Of a DNA stretch of 64,000 nucleotides, positions 31,630-43,768 are shown piece after piece. Source of the stretch: Dugong dugon (taxonomy: Eukaryota; Chordata; Mammalia; Sirenia; Dugongidae); NCBI GenBank assembly GCA_030035585.1, contig CM057481.1, positions 6,039,128-6,103,127 of the forward strand. Reading direction: 5' to 3'. The notes under the pieces are model-generated. The model did not search any database. It was not told the DNA's origin and saw only the letters and a program-made list of their open reading frames with translations. Both the position numbers and the translations under genes were made by a program. Positions within the stretch are counted from its first letter, which is position 1; each line of letters starts with the position of its first letter.

Positions 31630-32631
31630 TGGCATTTTGAAAGGATCTGCAGGGCCATGGGTTTCTCTTTTTATACAGCCTGACCAGTCATGGTTTTGTA
31701 ACTCCCACAAAATGATTGGGTGGGACTTTGCAAATAAAGTGTGTAAAACTCTTGCTGGGATTGGACAGTGACTCTGAACATAGGTTACTGTGGTCCGCTG
31801 AGGGGATTGGTCAGTTTTGACATCTTGCTAGGCTTAAGAGCAAATCCCACAGAGATTGAGGAGGACTTCATTACCATCAAGAAGAGCCAGGAGTGGAGTG
31901 TGTCCTTTGGACCCAGGATGCCTGCGCTGAGACCTTCCTAGACCCAGGAGACAGAGAGAGAGCTGTAACACTGGAGGCTGCGTGAGATGGCAGCGGTTCA
32001 GGACCAGTGGTGACATGGGACCGGCAGATGGCTGCAGTGGGTTTGCCAACCCATGGAAAGAGCGCCCAGTGTCTTTGGGCAGGAGGCTTTCTGGCAGAGC
32101 GGGGTGCCTCTGGGAGCTTGCTGGCATAGCTGAAGGTGTGTAACACTTGCCCATGCAAGACAGAGGCTGAGAGCAAGGGACAGCGGGCAAGACCAAGACT
32201 GAGACCTGCCTTGCCTGCAGGCTCGGTGGAGAAAGAGCTGAGAGATTGGAAGTTGTCCCGAATGACGAACTCTATCCTGTCTCCTGAGTTGTTCCTGTTA
32301 CTTCGAAGTTGATCCTGATCCTGAATTATAACCTGTTACTTCCCTAATAAACCCCATAATCATGCGTGTGGTCTGTGAGTTCTGTGTGGCCATTGTAATG
32401 AATTATCAAACCCAGCAGAGAAGTAGAGAGGGCTCTGGGAGGGATGGCTGGTGTCAGAATTGGTAAAAAGTGTGAGGATTTGAGATGTGTCTCACCTCCA
32501 CCTCATAGGGGTCAGCTTTGGGCTGATCCTGGTGGTGATTCTCATGTCTCACCCTGAAGTTAGAGAACTTCTGCCACTACCCTATTACCGTATCTTTGTG
32601 CTTCTAATACATTCACTATTTTAAAAAAAAA
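31630..32631 (+). mobile_element. Endogenous retroviral LTR plus PBS and internal stub, A-run ended
   Basis: Plus-strand relative of 13596-14371. The LTR part has CAGTCATGGTTTTGTAACTC, GGGGATTGGTCAGTTTTGAC, CCCTAATAAACCCCATAA (an AATAAA signal) and GGTCTGTGAGTTCTGTGTGG. At 32449-32463 TGGTGTCAGAATTGG matches 14 of 15 bases of the tRNA-Leu primer-binding site used by ERVL-type elements. About 159 bp later comes an A9 run (32623-32631). No gag, pol or env frame. The 5' boundary is approximate. Confidence 0.65.
32449..32463 (+). promoter_or_regulatory. Retroviral primer-binding site (tRNA-Leu type)
   Basis: TGGTGTCAGAATTGG differs at one base from the complement of the 3' end of tRNA-Leu. The equivalent place in the other copy is 13787-13801 on the minus strand. 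It is a relic with no present function. Confidence 0.65.
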
Positions 32632-34250
32632 GATAATATTGAGTGCTGAGAAAGTTGTGGTGGACCCGTCATGCTGTTAAACTGCTGTTGGTGTTGTGAG
32701 CTGACAAATTCCTTTTGTTCAGCACTTTGGTAGTACAGAGTCTGATCTGGACCCATGATCATCTGAGATAGGAACTCTAGGGGATTTTTCCTAAGGTAGT
32801 AATTTGACAGAAGTAGAACCAAATATTGATTATGTTGTCATTATAACGTGATCTATAGTTTCATTGTGAAGGCCATGTTGAAATACGCCAAAATAGTTCC
32901 AATATAATACAAGTTCTAATACAATGTGGAAAAAGAAGCTACAGATGGCAGCTATACAAGATTTGCATATGTGTCAGAATACCTGGACATATGGGTATGG
33001 TCTGGAAGGCAAATAGAAGCAGGTTTACATGTGACTTTTTTTTTAAACTATATTATTTAATGCTGCTGTTGTGCCATCTTTTAAGAAAATTTATACACGA
33101 ACAAGCTGGCAGATGTACGCATTAATAAGAAAATGCTCTAGTGGGGCCGTGTTGACACGTTCAGGGCATCACCATCAGAGAAGGCTAATGGCTGTTTTCC
33201 AAGAGGCTTTCATGGGTGGCACTCACTTACTGTGGCCCGTGGTCTGGCCTGTGGTCTGGCCCATGGAAGATTTCTTCGGGTGGACTCAGATTACTCAACC
33301 TTGTGAGACTGAGTACTAACCCAGAATGCCCCTGTTCAGTTTTACAGTGAGCAGATGACCCACTGCCCAGAGTACTGGGTTAGTACGAGCAGTGTGTCCT
33401 CTCTTCCATGGGAAGCCACAGAATCAGAAAGTTGCCTGTTTTGTGTGACAAGAAAACAAAAGGAGTTGAGTAACTTGACTGTTCAATGGCTTCAGGCTAT
33501 GATAGCCTGGGGCAGGGACCTCATGATGAGGGTGGCCTCGGCCTCACTGGTGCAACCAAGACTCTAAGGTCTCGGCTACCTACAACCTCCTCATCTCTCT
33601 ACGTTCTGTGTGCCCTTGTCCCTACATAGAATATTCAAAGGCCGTTAGCTAAAGACGTCTTCCCCTGGACAATGCTTAAATGGCTACTGCCAACGTCTCT
33701 CCTTATAGCTCTTTTTTGTCTATTTTTCCATGGCTGACCACTTTTTATTCCCCTTTAAATATGTGATATCTTCTTTCAGTTGAAAGGCAAGTCCTGCTGA
33801 CTTCTTTTCTTCCAGGTGATTAAATATCTCTGTATTGATCCAGTATGCATCTAACAGAGCAACGTGGTTTTCTCATTTATAAGTTCTTATGGGGATGCAC
33901 TTTACTGTTTCTCATTTGTACCGAAAACAGCAGGTGACAAAGTTGAGGAGCAAGGTGAATTTAAGTATCAGATCAAAGAGGAAATGGGGACTGACATAAG
34001 CCAACAGGGATTGTGTGCATGGTGATGGATTATATCCAGGTGCCCATGATATTTACTATAAATCCTTATTAGAAAAAAATAAATCAATAAAGAAGCAAAT
34101 CAAAGCTGCTCTGTGGTTCTTTTGTCAGAACCCAGGCTGAATGGTAAAACAAACTATTGGAGGCCTATTGGAAGCTGAAGGGAAGATATCAAGCAAAGGC
34201 CATCCCTCCATGTTGGTGTCAGATCTGAGTATTTGAAGTTGTGTCACTTC
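32632..34250. other. No recognised gene
   Basis: Mixed unique-looking sequence. A small 11-bp tandem (GTGGTCTGGCC, about 2.5 units) sits at 33232-33260. Frames at 33071-33319 and 33355-33567 are short and unrecognised. Confidence 0.35.
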
Positions 34251-34800
34251 CTGTAGTAAGAGACAATAGGAGGGATGACTTGCAGTAATGGTGGCCCTTG
34301 CTTAATCCCTGGCTCCCTTTCAATTATAGTGGCACCTCTGAGGTGGCTGTGGAGTCTACAAACCATCTCTTTTTTGCAGAGAACTCTCTTCTTTCTCTAT
34401 TAGAGTGGCCCCCTGGGTCTTAACAGCCATAGTTAGTCACCAGATGGCCCCCAACTCCCTGGCAAAAGTTACTTGGATTAGAGGTGGACACCTGATCCAA
34501 GATTAGCCTGCTAAAATCTCTTTTCTTGCAATTTGGAATTTAGAGATAGGCAATCGTTCTCTGTGTGTGGCTGGAGCGATTACAGGTAAGCCTGAGATCT
34601 CTGGGGGCAGCCAGATGAAGATGGAGAAGCAGAGAAAGGAGACTGTATTTCCTGGGTCCCTGCCTGGTTTCCATTTCCTGGCACTGGGGGAATTGGATGC
34701 AACTCTGCCTCTGGGTCCTTGAGACCCTCTTGTGCTCTCTCATCAATCTCCCTTCTATGTTTAACCTATCCTGACTTAGTTTCTGTTACTTAGAATCAAA
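34251..34800 (+). repeat. Possible ancient LTR-like repeat
   Basis: GATTAGAGGTGGACACCTGA, TCCAAGATTAGCC and, near the end, TTTCTGTTACTTAGAATCAA then GCCTTAACGAATACA resemble old MaLR/ERVL LTRs. Diverged; the name is uncertain. Confidence 0.35.
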
Positions 34801-36989
34801 GAGCCTTAACGAATACATTATCATTTGAAGATCAATGGCACAAGTTCAATATTCCTCAAAAGTTAGAAGAAGAATTGACATTCCACAGGTGACATAGCTG
34901 AAACAGGTGTTATCTTCAAAGTTAGTGTTTTAAAGGGTACTATTAAAACTGTTAAAAATGCAAAAACTTCTTGTTGAGTTGCCAGAACCTTTCCTTACGT
35001 AAGGGACCAATTGAGGCCAGTGATTTGGGAATTGGTTAACCTGGGAAATCTCTTTCAAATGGTAGAAGCTGGACCAATGTCTTGTGTTTAAAGGTCATAG
35101 ACTCAAGATACCCTAAAATGTGAATAATAAGTTTCTCAAGAGCTCCCTCTTCTCCTCCCTGTTACCCCACCCTGCCCCCAAACACACAAATACTCGAAGA
35201 TATTTGAAGCTGAGCTGGGACTTTGAATGTTTACTTGATGTTTTAATGCATAGCCTGAGATTATTGGCCTGGAGCTTTGCTTTAACAATACTAGGCAGAG
35301 AAGATTATTTATCTTTTTAGACCCTTAAATTCTATTTGTAGATCAATTTCAAAGAGGTTTGATTGAGGAGTTAACAGGGGAGATAATTTGTGTATGAAAA
35401 GGTTTAGCTAAAATTTATCACTGTATCCTCACCTAAGACCCTTTGCTACCCATTTAGAAACAAGGCATTACAAAGAAAGTAAATTATCAATGAATCCCAA
35501 CCTTGTATGGAAAATGTCATTTATTCCTCCAGGAAAGCCAGCTCTGATTGTAAGAAGAAGGGCTTCTGGAGTTCTGCTGCTTCTTATTGGTTGTTTCCAA
35601 GTGTTGAATTTAATAAGGCACACACAACTAGGAAGAGAATAGGGAGAGACAGGCCTAGAGCAGTAAGTGTAATGTACTGTGAGAGAGGGGAATCCATCAA
35701 GCAGAAACACTTCCTTGGTAGAAAGAGGACAGCATTGCTTGGGTAAAATGGAATTCCTCTGAAGGAATTCCAGGTCTTTGTTTTTGGCCAGCCAACTGTA
35801 GGCTAGGGTTTCACAGGATTCCTCTTAAGTTTAGAGGTTAGGAAATACAGTTTTCCAAATGGAAATACATGGTTTGTAATCTCAAAGAAAAAGAAAGTCA
35901 AGAGAAAGGAATGCTGTTGGCCAAAGCATCAATAATCCCGTTACTCTAAGATCTGTAATGATCACCCAAGGGCAGTAACTTATTCTTCGGCTGCGTTTCC
36001 AAGCCTCTCAGTGTTTTTGTTTAAAAACCTTCAATTCTATTAAAATGTATCATAACAAGCTAGGTCCTGGTATGCACATAGATTTGTCATTGAAAAAGGT
36101 CATGTAACATAACACATGATTTGAAAGCTTCCTGTCCTGGTCTCTGCATTTCTGCTCCTTCCAGAAGAGAGGCTGGAGTATTAAACATAGTTTTTTTCAC
36201 TGACTTAACTCTGAAATGAATTGTTACTTTTTCTCACATCCCATTGGCTAGAACTAGTTACATGGTCCTGCCCAACCACAAGAGGCTGAGATATGCAAGC
36301 TTTTCTATGCCCAGGGCCAAAGGAAAGCTAGCTATGGATGAAACTAGCAAAGTCTACAATAGTATCTGCCATGGTTAAATTTTCTTAAGGCTTTGTTCCT
36401 CTGTAAACACTGCCCTGATCAATTCAGCTTACAGTGATAACCTCTTCCTTTGAAGATCTGTAACACTTGTTAACACTCATTTGGTCCTTAGCTTTCCCTG
36501 TCTTTGATATGTAAATGTACCAATATGCATATATGTGAATATGAATAAACATTTGCCTCTTTATGACAAATCTGTATTAAGTTGTGAGTATCTTGAAAGC
36601 AGACAATGTAGGTTCTTTTGCATCACCAAAATACTGTCTTTCGCTAATTATCTGTGGAATGATTCAGTCTATGGGTGGACCATGGGTTCAAAGGGTAGGA
36701 AATACAGAATGAGCAAATTCGCAAATCTTATTTACTTTATCCCACAATGCCTATCAGCTCCCTTATGGGAGGGGATGTTCCTAACAAATAAATCGAAAGT
36801 CCTTGCGGTCTTCTTCTCTGGTCACTGAAAAGACTACTGAGAGCCCTGTGGCTGAAGGCATGCTCACTTTGTGGTAGAACACTTCCAGTTTTCTGGCTTC
36901 TGCCCAGCTAGGAGTAAGAAAAAGGAGGAAATCTAAGGAGAAGCGACGAAATAGTTGAAGAGAATAATTTCAACTTTCAAATGGGGAAG
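34801..36989. other. No recognised gene
   Basis: Mostly unique-looking AT-rich sequence. 36215-36360 (CACATCCCATTGGCTAGAAC and onward) resembles an old interspersed repeat. A small perfect palindrome, GGAATTCC spaced by 6, lies at 35750-35771. No gene evidence. Confidence 0.35.
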
Positions 36990-37340
36990 AGGGAAATCAT
37001 AGGAGCCAAATAAAATGAACAAATATAGGGAGAGGGTTTTATTCACATGCTTGGCGAGTTGTGGTTGTTGGCAGGAAGCCTCGGTTCCTCCCCACGTGGG
37101 CCTCTCCAGAGGCTGCCTGAGTGTCTTCCTGATATGGTAACTGGCTTCCCCCAGAGGGCGCATAAAAGGAGAGAACTACGCGAAGCTTTAATGTCTCTCA
37201 CAACCTAGACTCAGAACCATATGCTGTTGTTTCTGCAATATCCTGACACATCAGTGCTGTTCCTTGCGGAGGATGACAGTCTGGGTGTGAATCAGGGGGC
37301 AAAAAACTAGGGGCCATCTTAGAGGCTGGCTACCATATCG
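36990..37340 (-). mobile_element. MLT1-like MaLR LTR fragment
   Basis: Minus-strand 5' half of a MaLR-type LTR. On the plus strand it has CCCCACGTGGGCCTCTCCAG, GGCTTCCCCCAGAGGG and, at the end, GGCCATCTTAGAGGCTGGCT, which is the reversed LTR start. Confidence 0.6.
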
Positions 37341-37435
37341 TTCATATATTTGTGGAAAAACTCAGATTAAAAATGCACATGAAGTCCATTCCTTCCTGAG
37401 GTTGCAGAGGAGATGCAGTTATAAAAAAGTTATTA

Positions 37436-37805
37436 TTCTCAGTTGCTGTTGAAACAGCTCCAACTCATGGCGACTTTGTGTATAAAAGAACGAAATATTG
37501 CCTGATCCTGAGCGATTTTCATGATCGTTGGTGGGTATGCTCAAGTTCATTGTTGCAGCCACTGTGTATTTTGAGCACCTTCCAACTTAAGCACTATATT
37601 GGACAATAATCTGTTGTGATCCTTAGGTTTTCACTGGTAATTTTCAGAAGTAGATAACCAGGCCTTTCTTTTTTGTCTGTCTTAGTCTGGAAGCTCCACT
37701 GAAGCCTGTCCACCTTGGGGGACCCTGCTGGTATTCGAAATACTGATGGCATAGCTTCCAGAATTATAGTAACTTGCAAGCAACCACAGTACGACAAACC
37801 GATAG
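37436..37805 (-). mobile_element. RTE-tailed SINE, variant head
   Basis: Minus-strand. The tail is at the left: GTTGCTGTTGAAACAGCTCC, CAACTCATGGCGACTTTGTG and TTGTTGCAGCCACTGTGT match the RTE 3' end. The core CCAGGCCTTTC and GTCTGTCTTAGTCTGGAAGC matches the tRNA-Gly SINE at 15003. The head (GGTATTCGAAATACTGATGG onward) differs from the tRNA-Gly head, so this is another subfamily. Confidence 0.75.
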
Positions 37806-38189
37806 ACATATTTAAAGAAGATAGATGGTTGCTATAAAAAAGTAGCCCTTGGCATATTTGTGGCAGGGAGATGGACACCTCAGGGGAGGAGGGGAAGGGG
37901 CTGCTGGTATGCATATCTGACTCAATGCTTCCAGCTGGGCAGGCTTCCTCTTCCCTCCTTGCTGAATGGTTCCCTGAGTCACTTCTTAGCCACTGCCAGA
38001 ACATGGTGATTTTGACAATTAAAAAAAAAGAACCTATAATTGTATAGAAAGAACTCTGATCGCCCTCTGAGTAAATCTCATCTGCGGAAAACTTGGCTGT
38101 TCAGTCCCTGCACTCTGCTTCTCCCAGTGGCAGGAGAGCACCTTGGGAGAAATGAATACTTGTTAGGTTTTGCTCCTGAGAAGATGTGG

Positions 38190-38320
38190 TGCCGTCTCTG
38201 CCTCAGCCTCCTCGTCTGTAAAATGGGGGTCATCAGACTCAGGTAACGCGATAGACAGGAAAATGCCTAGCACAGAGCGTGGAAAACAGCTCATGCTTAA
38301 CAAATGCTAGAGTCTGTCTC
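38190..38320 (-). repeat. MIR-like remnant
   Basis: CTCGTCTGTAAAATGGGGGT, AATGCCTAGCACAGAGCG and ATGCTTAACAAATGCTAG follow the MIR pattern. Confidence 0.6.
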
Positions 38321-38479
38321 CATAGAGTGTCTTCATATAGCCTCTCTTGATATTAAAAGGAACAGGATGCATATGAATGATTAAAACAAAAATTCAGAAC
38401 TTCGTAAGATGCCACAGTAGGTGAGTTTAATTATACAAATTTAAAATAAACTGAGTCATATTAGGCATGTCTAATAAAT

Positions 38480-38682
38480 CACGGAACCCATCGCCCTGGA
38501 GTCGATTCTGACTCATTGTGACCCTAAAGGACAGAGTAGAACTGCCCCTTAGGATTTCCAAGCCTGTAGTTTTTATGGAAGCAGACTGCCACCTCTTTCT
38601 CCCTTGGAGCAGCTGGTGGGTTCGAACCATCAACCTTTTGGTTAGCAATCAAAAGCTTAACCACTGTACCACCAGAGCTCCT
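38480..38682 (-). mobile_element. AfroSINE, type A long form
   Basis: Minus-strand: CTGGAGTCGATTCTGACTCA, GAACTGCCCCTTAGGATTTC, TTTTTATGGAAGCAGACTGC, GGGTTCGAACCATCAACC, TACCACCAGAGCTCC. Confidence 0.92.
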
Positions 38683-38788
38683 TAATGAGTCACTACTTTT
38701 ATCTAAATAAGTACGTTGTTATTTTTTTTCCTGTAGAAATGTCTGCAATGATGGACGCTTTATATGTACTCTGTGTTTCATATATATT

Positions 38789-38935
38789 CTGTCCAGTACA
38801 GTGGCCACTAACCTCATGTGGCTATGGACCACTTGAAATGTGGCTATAGTGCAACTGAGGAATGGAATTTTTAATTTTAGTTAATTTAAATTTAAATAGC
38901 TACATGTGATTAGTGGCTACCATATTGAACAGTTT
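38789..38935. mobile_element. hAT-Charlie-type MITE
   Basis: Short foldback element: CTGTCCAGTACAGTGGCCAC at the left pairs with GTGGCTACCATATTGAACAG at the right, and GGCTAT..TTAAATTTAAATAGC pairs inside. The AT-rich centre is typical of old mammalian Charlie non-autonomous elements; the precise family is not determined. Confidence 0.6.
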
Positions 38936-40230
38936 ATACTAGACTACCAAATGCATATGATGATTGTTTTTCTACATGAGGCAAAATTAAAGGAAATGAT
39001 GAGTTTTTTGGTGGTTTAGTCAACACAATGTACTTCCTTCTGTGTGCCGTGTTTATTTACTTATTTACTGGGTACTGATTTGAGCAGTTTATTTGTTGCA
39101 ATGGAGAAATGTTCTCAAAGCCAACGTATAGATTTACCACCTATTTTATTGTAAACTAAGAAGATGATTCAGAATTTGAGCAAGATCTGTGTGGACATAG
39201 ATATGAAGAGTTTTACAGAGGGAAGATAGAGCAGGGTTCTTCAGTGGAGTATTAGAGTTGGTGTCACCTAGAGTGGTAACTCATGGTGTCACCTCTTCCC
39301 CCCCATGGACCTCCGCCTGTATCAGACCATACAGAATCTTTAGGAATGTTTTTTGTACTGTTACTTGTACATTGTAATTCCCGTATATACTCCTTCTTTT
39401 CCTTTACATACTACTTCATTCTCAAAAAAATTATAGATACAGGTTCACAGGTACTGATTACTACAGTATTGTAGCTATAACATCAGGAAATTTGACAAAA
39501 TCAGTGACTAATGACAGCTCTGGACAGAGTACCTTAGAAAGTTCAAAAAGTAAACTAGCCTAGGGTTTTAGCCTTGCAGAAATATTGATACATGTAAGTT
39601 GGACTTACAAAAATGTTGTTATAACTAACTACGGGGATACTTTTATAGACAGTCATTTTGGTGTCACCTCCTCTGACAGTGTCACCCGGTGTGGTCCACA
39701 CCCCCTGTACCCCCTGCACCCCCGTAGTGATGCTACTGGCGTTTTTACATGCGTCTGTACTTTCCTTAGAGTCAATAGAATCTTTTAGGGTTTTGCTTTA
39801 TTTTCAAAGGATTGTAACAAGTTGTAGTAATAAGTATCATTATACTTGAGGGCTATGTATTGGGTACCCAAGTGTGACCACTAATGTCCCCTGACACAGT
39901 ATTTAAAAAAAAAAAATATATATATATATATATAAATTGCTTGAAATTATTTGCCTTAGCATGTTCTTGAATATGTTTTTTTAATAGCTTCACAATAAAA
40001 TCCAATCTACTAGGTGTTCCAAGGCCTACGAGTCTGGACTACTTACTGCTTCAAGCTTATCTGCCATCAGTCCATCATCCCAACACAGGGTCCTCTGCTG
40101 TTTCCTGAGTATGCCAAACCAGGAAACTTTTTCCTGACTCTGGCTCGCTGAAGCTCTTGCTTCTGCTGGATCCTATTTCTCTCTTTGATTAAGGTATCCA
40201 GACCAAATATCAGCACTTGTGTGAGGCCTC
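38936..40230. other. Mostly unrecognised; repeated GTGTCACC words; simple A/TA repeat
   Basis: 39259-39300 and 39659-39690 share GGTGTCACCTC blocks, with C-rich tracts near 39300 and 39700. 39903-39934 is an A-run followed by (TA)n. No gene evidence. Confidence 0.35.
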
Positions 40231-40296
40231 CCCATTCCGCTGTGATGGGATATAGCACACTGAAGTGTATAAAAGCATGGGCTCTGGAGGTAGACC

Positions 40297-40497
40297 AAAA
40301 ACGAGCTGCTGTCAAGTCGGCTCTGACTAATGGTGGCCCCATGTGTGTCACAGTAGAACTGTGCTCCACTGGGTTTTTAATGTTGATTTTTCAGAAGTAG
40401 ATCACCAGGCCTTTCTTCTGAGGCATCCCTGGATAGACTTGAACCTCTAACCTTTCAGTTAGCAGCTGAGCACATTAACCATTAGTATCACCCTGGA
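40297..40497 (-). mobile_element. AfroSINE, type B, inserted in a MIR
   Basis: Minus-strand type B: GCTGTCAAGTCGGCTCTGAC, CATGTGTGTCACAGTAGAAC, TCAGAAGTAGATCACCAGGC, CCTTTCAGTTAGCAGCTGAG. The MIR flanks (40260-40296 and 40498-40680) are contiguous in intact MIRs. Confidence 0.9.
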
Positions 40498-40680
40498 GAC
40501 AGACTGTCTGGGTTAAATCCCAGCTCCACCACTTACTGACTGTGACTTTGGGCTGGTTTCTTCACCTGCCCGCGCATCAGCTTCCCTATCTGCAGAATGG
40601 GGAGGATCACATTCCTACCTGTTAGGCTTGTTGTGAAGATGAGCGGACAAGGAATCGGTAAATGTTGGATGTTACTGTTT
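40498..40680 (+). repeat. MIR (with 5' part at 40260-40296)
   Basis: GACTGTCTGGGTTAAATCCC, CACTTACTGACTGTGACTTT, CTATCTGCAGAATGGGGAGG, TTGTTGTGAAGATGAG: a well-preserved MIR. Confidence 0.75.
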
Positions 40681-40835
40681 TCCTTTGCTCCCTTGGCACT
40701 TTATCATGGTTGTATTTGTACTTGTTTTAAGGTAGTGTTAAGGCCCTTATTACTGCATTATCATTGGGTGTACATGCTTCTGTTCCTCATTTACATTATG
40801 AGCAGTTAGAGGCAAAGGATAGTATCATTTTCACT

Positions 40836-40859
40836 CACTGGGCAAATCTGCTGCAAAAG
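40836..40859 (+). repeat. Inverted 24-bp RTE fragment at 3' breakpoint
   Basis: CACTGGGCAAATCTGCTGCA plus AAAG is RTE sequence in plus orientation (compare ATTGGGCGAATCTTCTGCAA at about 17779 in the plus-strand copy), directly abutting the minus-strand body. The minus-strand frame reads through it to a stop. Confidence 0.65.
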
Positions 40860-43300
40860 TAACATTCTGGTTGTTCTTCTTTCAAGACAGATTTGTTCAT
40901 TCCTCTGGCAGTCCATGGTATATTCAATATTCTTCGCCAACGCCATAATTCAAAGGCATCACTTCTTCTTCGGTCTTCCATATTCATTGACCAGCTTTCG
41001 CATGCGTATGAGGCGATTGAAAACACCATGGCTTGGGTCTGGTGCACCTTAGTCCTCAAGTTGACATCTTTGCTTTTTAACACTTTAAAGAGATCTCTTG
41101 CAGCCAACTTGCCCCATGCAATGCATCGTTGGATTTCTTGACTGCTGCTTCCATGTTTGTTGATTGTGGATACAAGTAAAATGAAATCCTTGACAACCTC
41201 ATTCTTTTTTCTGTTTCTCATGATGTTGCTTATTGGTCCAGTTGTGAGGATTTTTGTTTTCTTTATGTTGAGGTGTAATCCGTACTGAAGACTGTATTCT
41301 TTGATTTTCATCAGTAAATGCTTCAATTCCTCTTCACTTTTAGCAAGCAAGGTTATGTCTTTGCATAATGCAGGTTTTTGAGGAGTCTTCCTCCAATTCT
41401 GATGCCCTGTTCTTCATATAGTCCAGTTTCTCAGATTATTTGCTCAGCATATAGATTAAATAAGTATGGTGAAAGGATGCAACCCTGACGCACACCTTTC
41501 CTGACTTTAAACTACACAGTATCCCCTTGTTGTGTTTGAACGACTGCCTCTTGATCCATGTGCAGATTCCTCACAAGCACAATTAAGTATTCCGGAATTC
41601 CCATTCTCTGCAACGTTATCCGTAATTTATTATGATCCACACAGTCTATAATGCCTTAGCATAGTCAATAAAACACTGGTAAACATCTTTCTGGTATTCT
41701 CTGCTTTCAGCCAGGTTCCATCTGACATCAGCAATGATATCCCTGGTTCCACATCCTCTTCTGACTCTGGCCTGAACTTCTGGCATCTCCCTGTCGATGC
41801 ACTGCTGCAACAGTTTTTGAATGATCTTCAGCAAAATTTTACTTGCATGTGATATTAATGATGTTGTTCAATAATTTCCACATTCGGTTGGGTCACCTTT
41901 CTTGGGAATAGGCATAAATATGGATCACTTCCAGTCTGTTGGCCAGATAGCTGTCTTCCAAATTTCTTGGCATAGACAAGTGGGCACTTCCAGCACTGCA
42001 TCCATTTGCTGAAACATCTCTATTGGTATTCCGTCAATTCCTGGGAGCTTTTTTTTTGCCAATGCCTTCAGTGCAGCTTGGATTTCTTCCTTCAGTACCG
42101 TCAGTTCCTGATCATATGCTACCTTCTGAAATGGTTGAACATCGACCAGTTCTTTTTGGTATAATGACTCTGTGTATTCCTTCCATCTTCTTTTGATATT
42201 TCCTGCATCATTTAATATTTTCCCCATAGAATCCTTCAGTATCGCAACTCAAGGCTGGAATTTTTTTGCACTTCTTTCAGCTTGAGAAATACTGAGCATG
42301 TTCTTCCCTTTTGGTTTTCTATCTCCAGGTGTTTGCACATGTCATCATAATACTTTACTTTGTCTTCTCTAGCCATCCTTTGAAAACTTCTGTTCAGCTC
42401 TTTTACTTCATCATTTTTTCCTTTTGCTTTAGCTGCTTGATGTTCAAGAGCAAGTTTCAGAGTCTCTTCTGACATCCATTTTGGTCTTTTCTTTCTCTTC
42501 TGTCTTTTTAATGACCTCTTGCTTTCTTCATGTATGATGTCCTTGATGTCTTTCCACATCTTGTCTGGTCTTCGGTCATTAGTGTTCAAAGCATCAAATC
42601 GGTTCTTGAGATGGCCTCTAAATTCAGGTGGAATACACTCAAGGTTGTACTTTGGCTCTCGTGGACTTATTCTAATTTTCTTCAGTTTTAGCTTAAACTT
42701 GCACATGAGTAATTGATGGTCTGCTCCACAGTTGGCCCCTGGCCTTGTTCTGACTGATGATATTGAACTTGTAACTCCTTGTAACTCTGGTATCGTTTCT
42801 GTCACCTAGGCCATATTTTCCAATTACCCGATCCTTCTTCTTTGTTTCCAAGTTTCGCATTCCAATCACCGTTAATTATCAGTGCATCCTGATTGCATGT
42901 TTGATCAATTTCAGACTGCAGAAGTTGGTAAAAGTCTTCAATTTCTTCATCTTTGACCTTAGTGGTTGGTGTGTAAATTTGAATAATAGTTGTATTAACT
43001 GGTCTTTGTTGTAGGTGTATGGATATTATCCTATCACTGATAGCGTAGTACTTCAGGATGGATCATGAAATGATCTGTTTGATGATGAATGCAACGCCAT
43101 TCCGCTTCAAGCTGCCATTCCCGGCATAGTGGACCATATGATTGTTCGATTCAAAATGACCAATACCAGTCCATTTCAGCTCACTAATGCCTAGGATATC
43201 CATGCTTATGCATTCCATTTCATTTTTGACGATTTCCAATTTTCCTAGATTCATACTTCGCACATTCCAGGTGCAGTAGGCGCTGTGCTCAACATTAGTA
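40836..43300 (-). mobile_element. RTE (BovB-clade) LINE, longest copy (~2.5 kb), dead
   Basis: Minus-strand RTE covering the start of the endonuclease to near the 3' end. Frames in element order: 43263 to 43063 (MRSMNLGKLEIVKNEM, ISELKWTGIGHFES: endonuclease start); 42805 to 42236 (GADHQLLMCKFKLKLKK endonuclease end, linker); 42227 to 41925 (RT start); 41834 to 41646; 41350 to 40835 (LAKSEEELKHLLMKIK onward). The RT YADD box near 41360 is broken by a one-base loss (YAK). The last ~350 bp and the CAA tail are absent. Small inverted RTE fragments lie at both ends. Confidence 0.93.
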
Positions 43301-43380
43301 AATCAAACTTCATACATTCCATTAATAATCAGAACCTGGAATGTATGAAGTTTTATTTACTAGTTAATGTTAAACACAGT
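43281..43380. repeat. Inverted repeat at the RTE 5' end
   Basis: Perfect 17-bp arms AAACTTCATACATTCCA (43305-43321) and its complement (43337-43353), extending imperfectly outward to about 43281 and 43380. The right arm with ATTAATAATCAGAACCTGGA is RTE 5' sequence in plus orientation, opposite to the body. Confidence 0.8.
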
Positions 43381-43768
43381 ACCTATTGCATAGTGGGGAT
43401 TATACAAGTATTTGTTAAATAGATTGATCTCCTGAACTAGATATTTAGGTTTCTTTCAAAATCATTTTGATCTTGTTTTACCAAAATGATCAAACCAGCT
43501 TTTTTTTTTTTTTTTTTTTGAGTAATTATATGTCTGTTGTGGTTTGGATGTTGCTCTTTGGTCCTTTGTAACTCTGAATTTACCAGTGAACTCTATCTTT
43601 GTCTAAGTTTTGGTGCCATTTAACTTTTTCTCCTAGAAAATCTGCTAGAGCTATATTTGGAACTTTGAGGTCTTTGGCTGTGATATCCCGGGAGTCAAGA
43701 AGAACTAGACCGTCAGTAATGGTGACGATGACGACAATGACGATGATGATTTTTCGGTCGGGGTAGAC
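43381..43768. other. No recognised gene; T20 run
   Basis: AT-rich with a 20-T run at 43500-43519, possibly the poly-A of an unidentified minus-strand retroposon. A GAC/GAT-rich stretch lies at 43722-43750. Confidence 0.35.

Noticed and set aside
33671-33705. Shared 15-mer with 16611-16625 (GTTGGCAGTAGCCAT, inverted) as evidence of a common repeat
   Set aside because: The similarity does not clearly extend beyond the word, so no family was called.
35750-35771. GGAATTCC palindrome as an operator
   Set aside because: An 8-bp inverted repeat with 6-bp spacer is expected by chance in 64 kb, with no promoter context.
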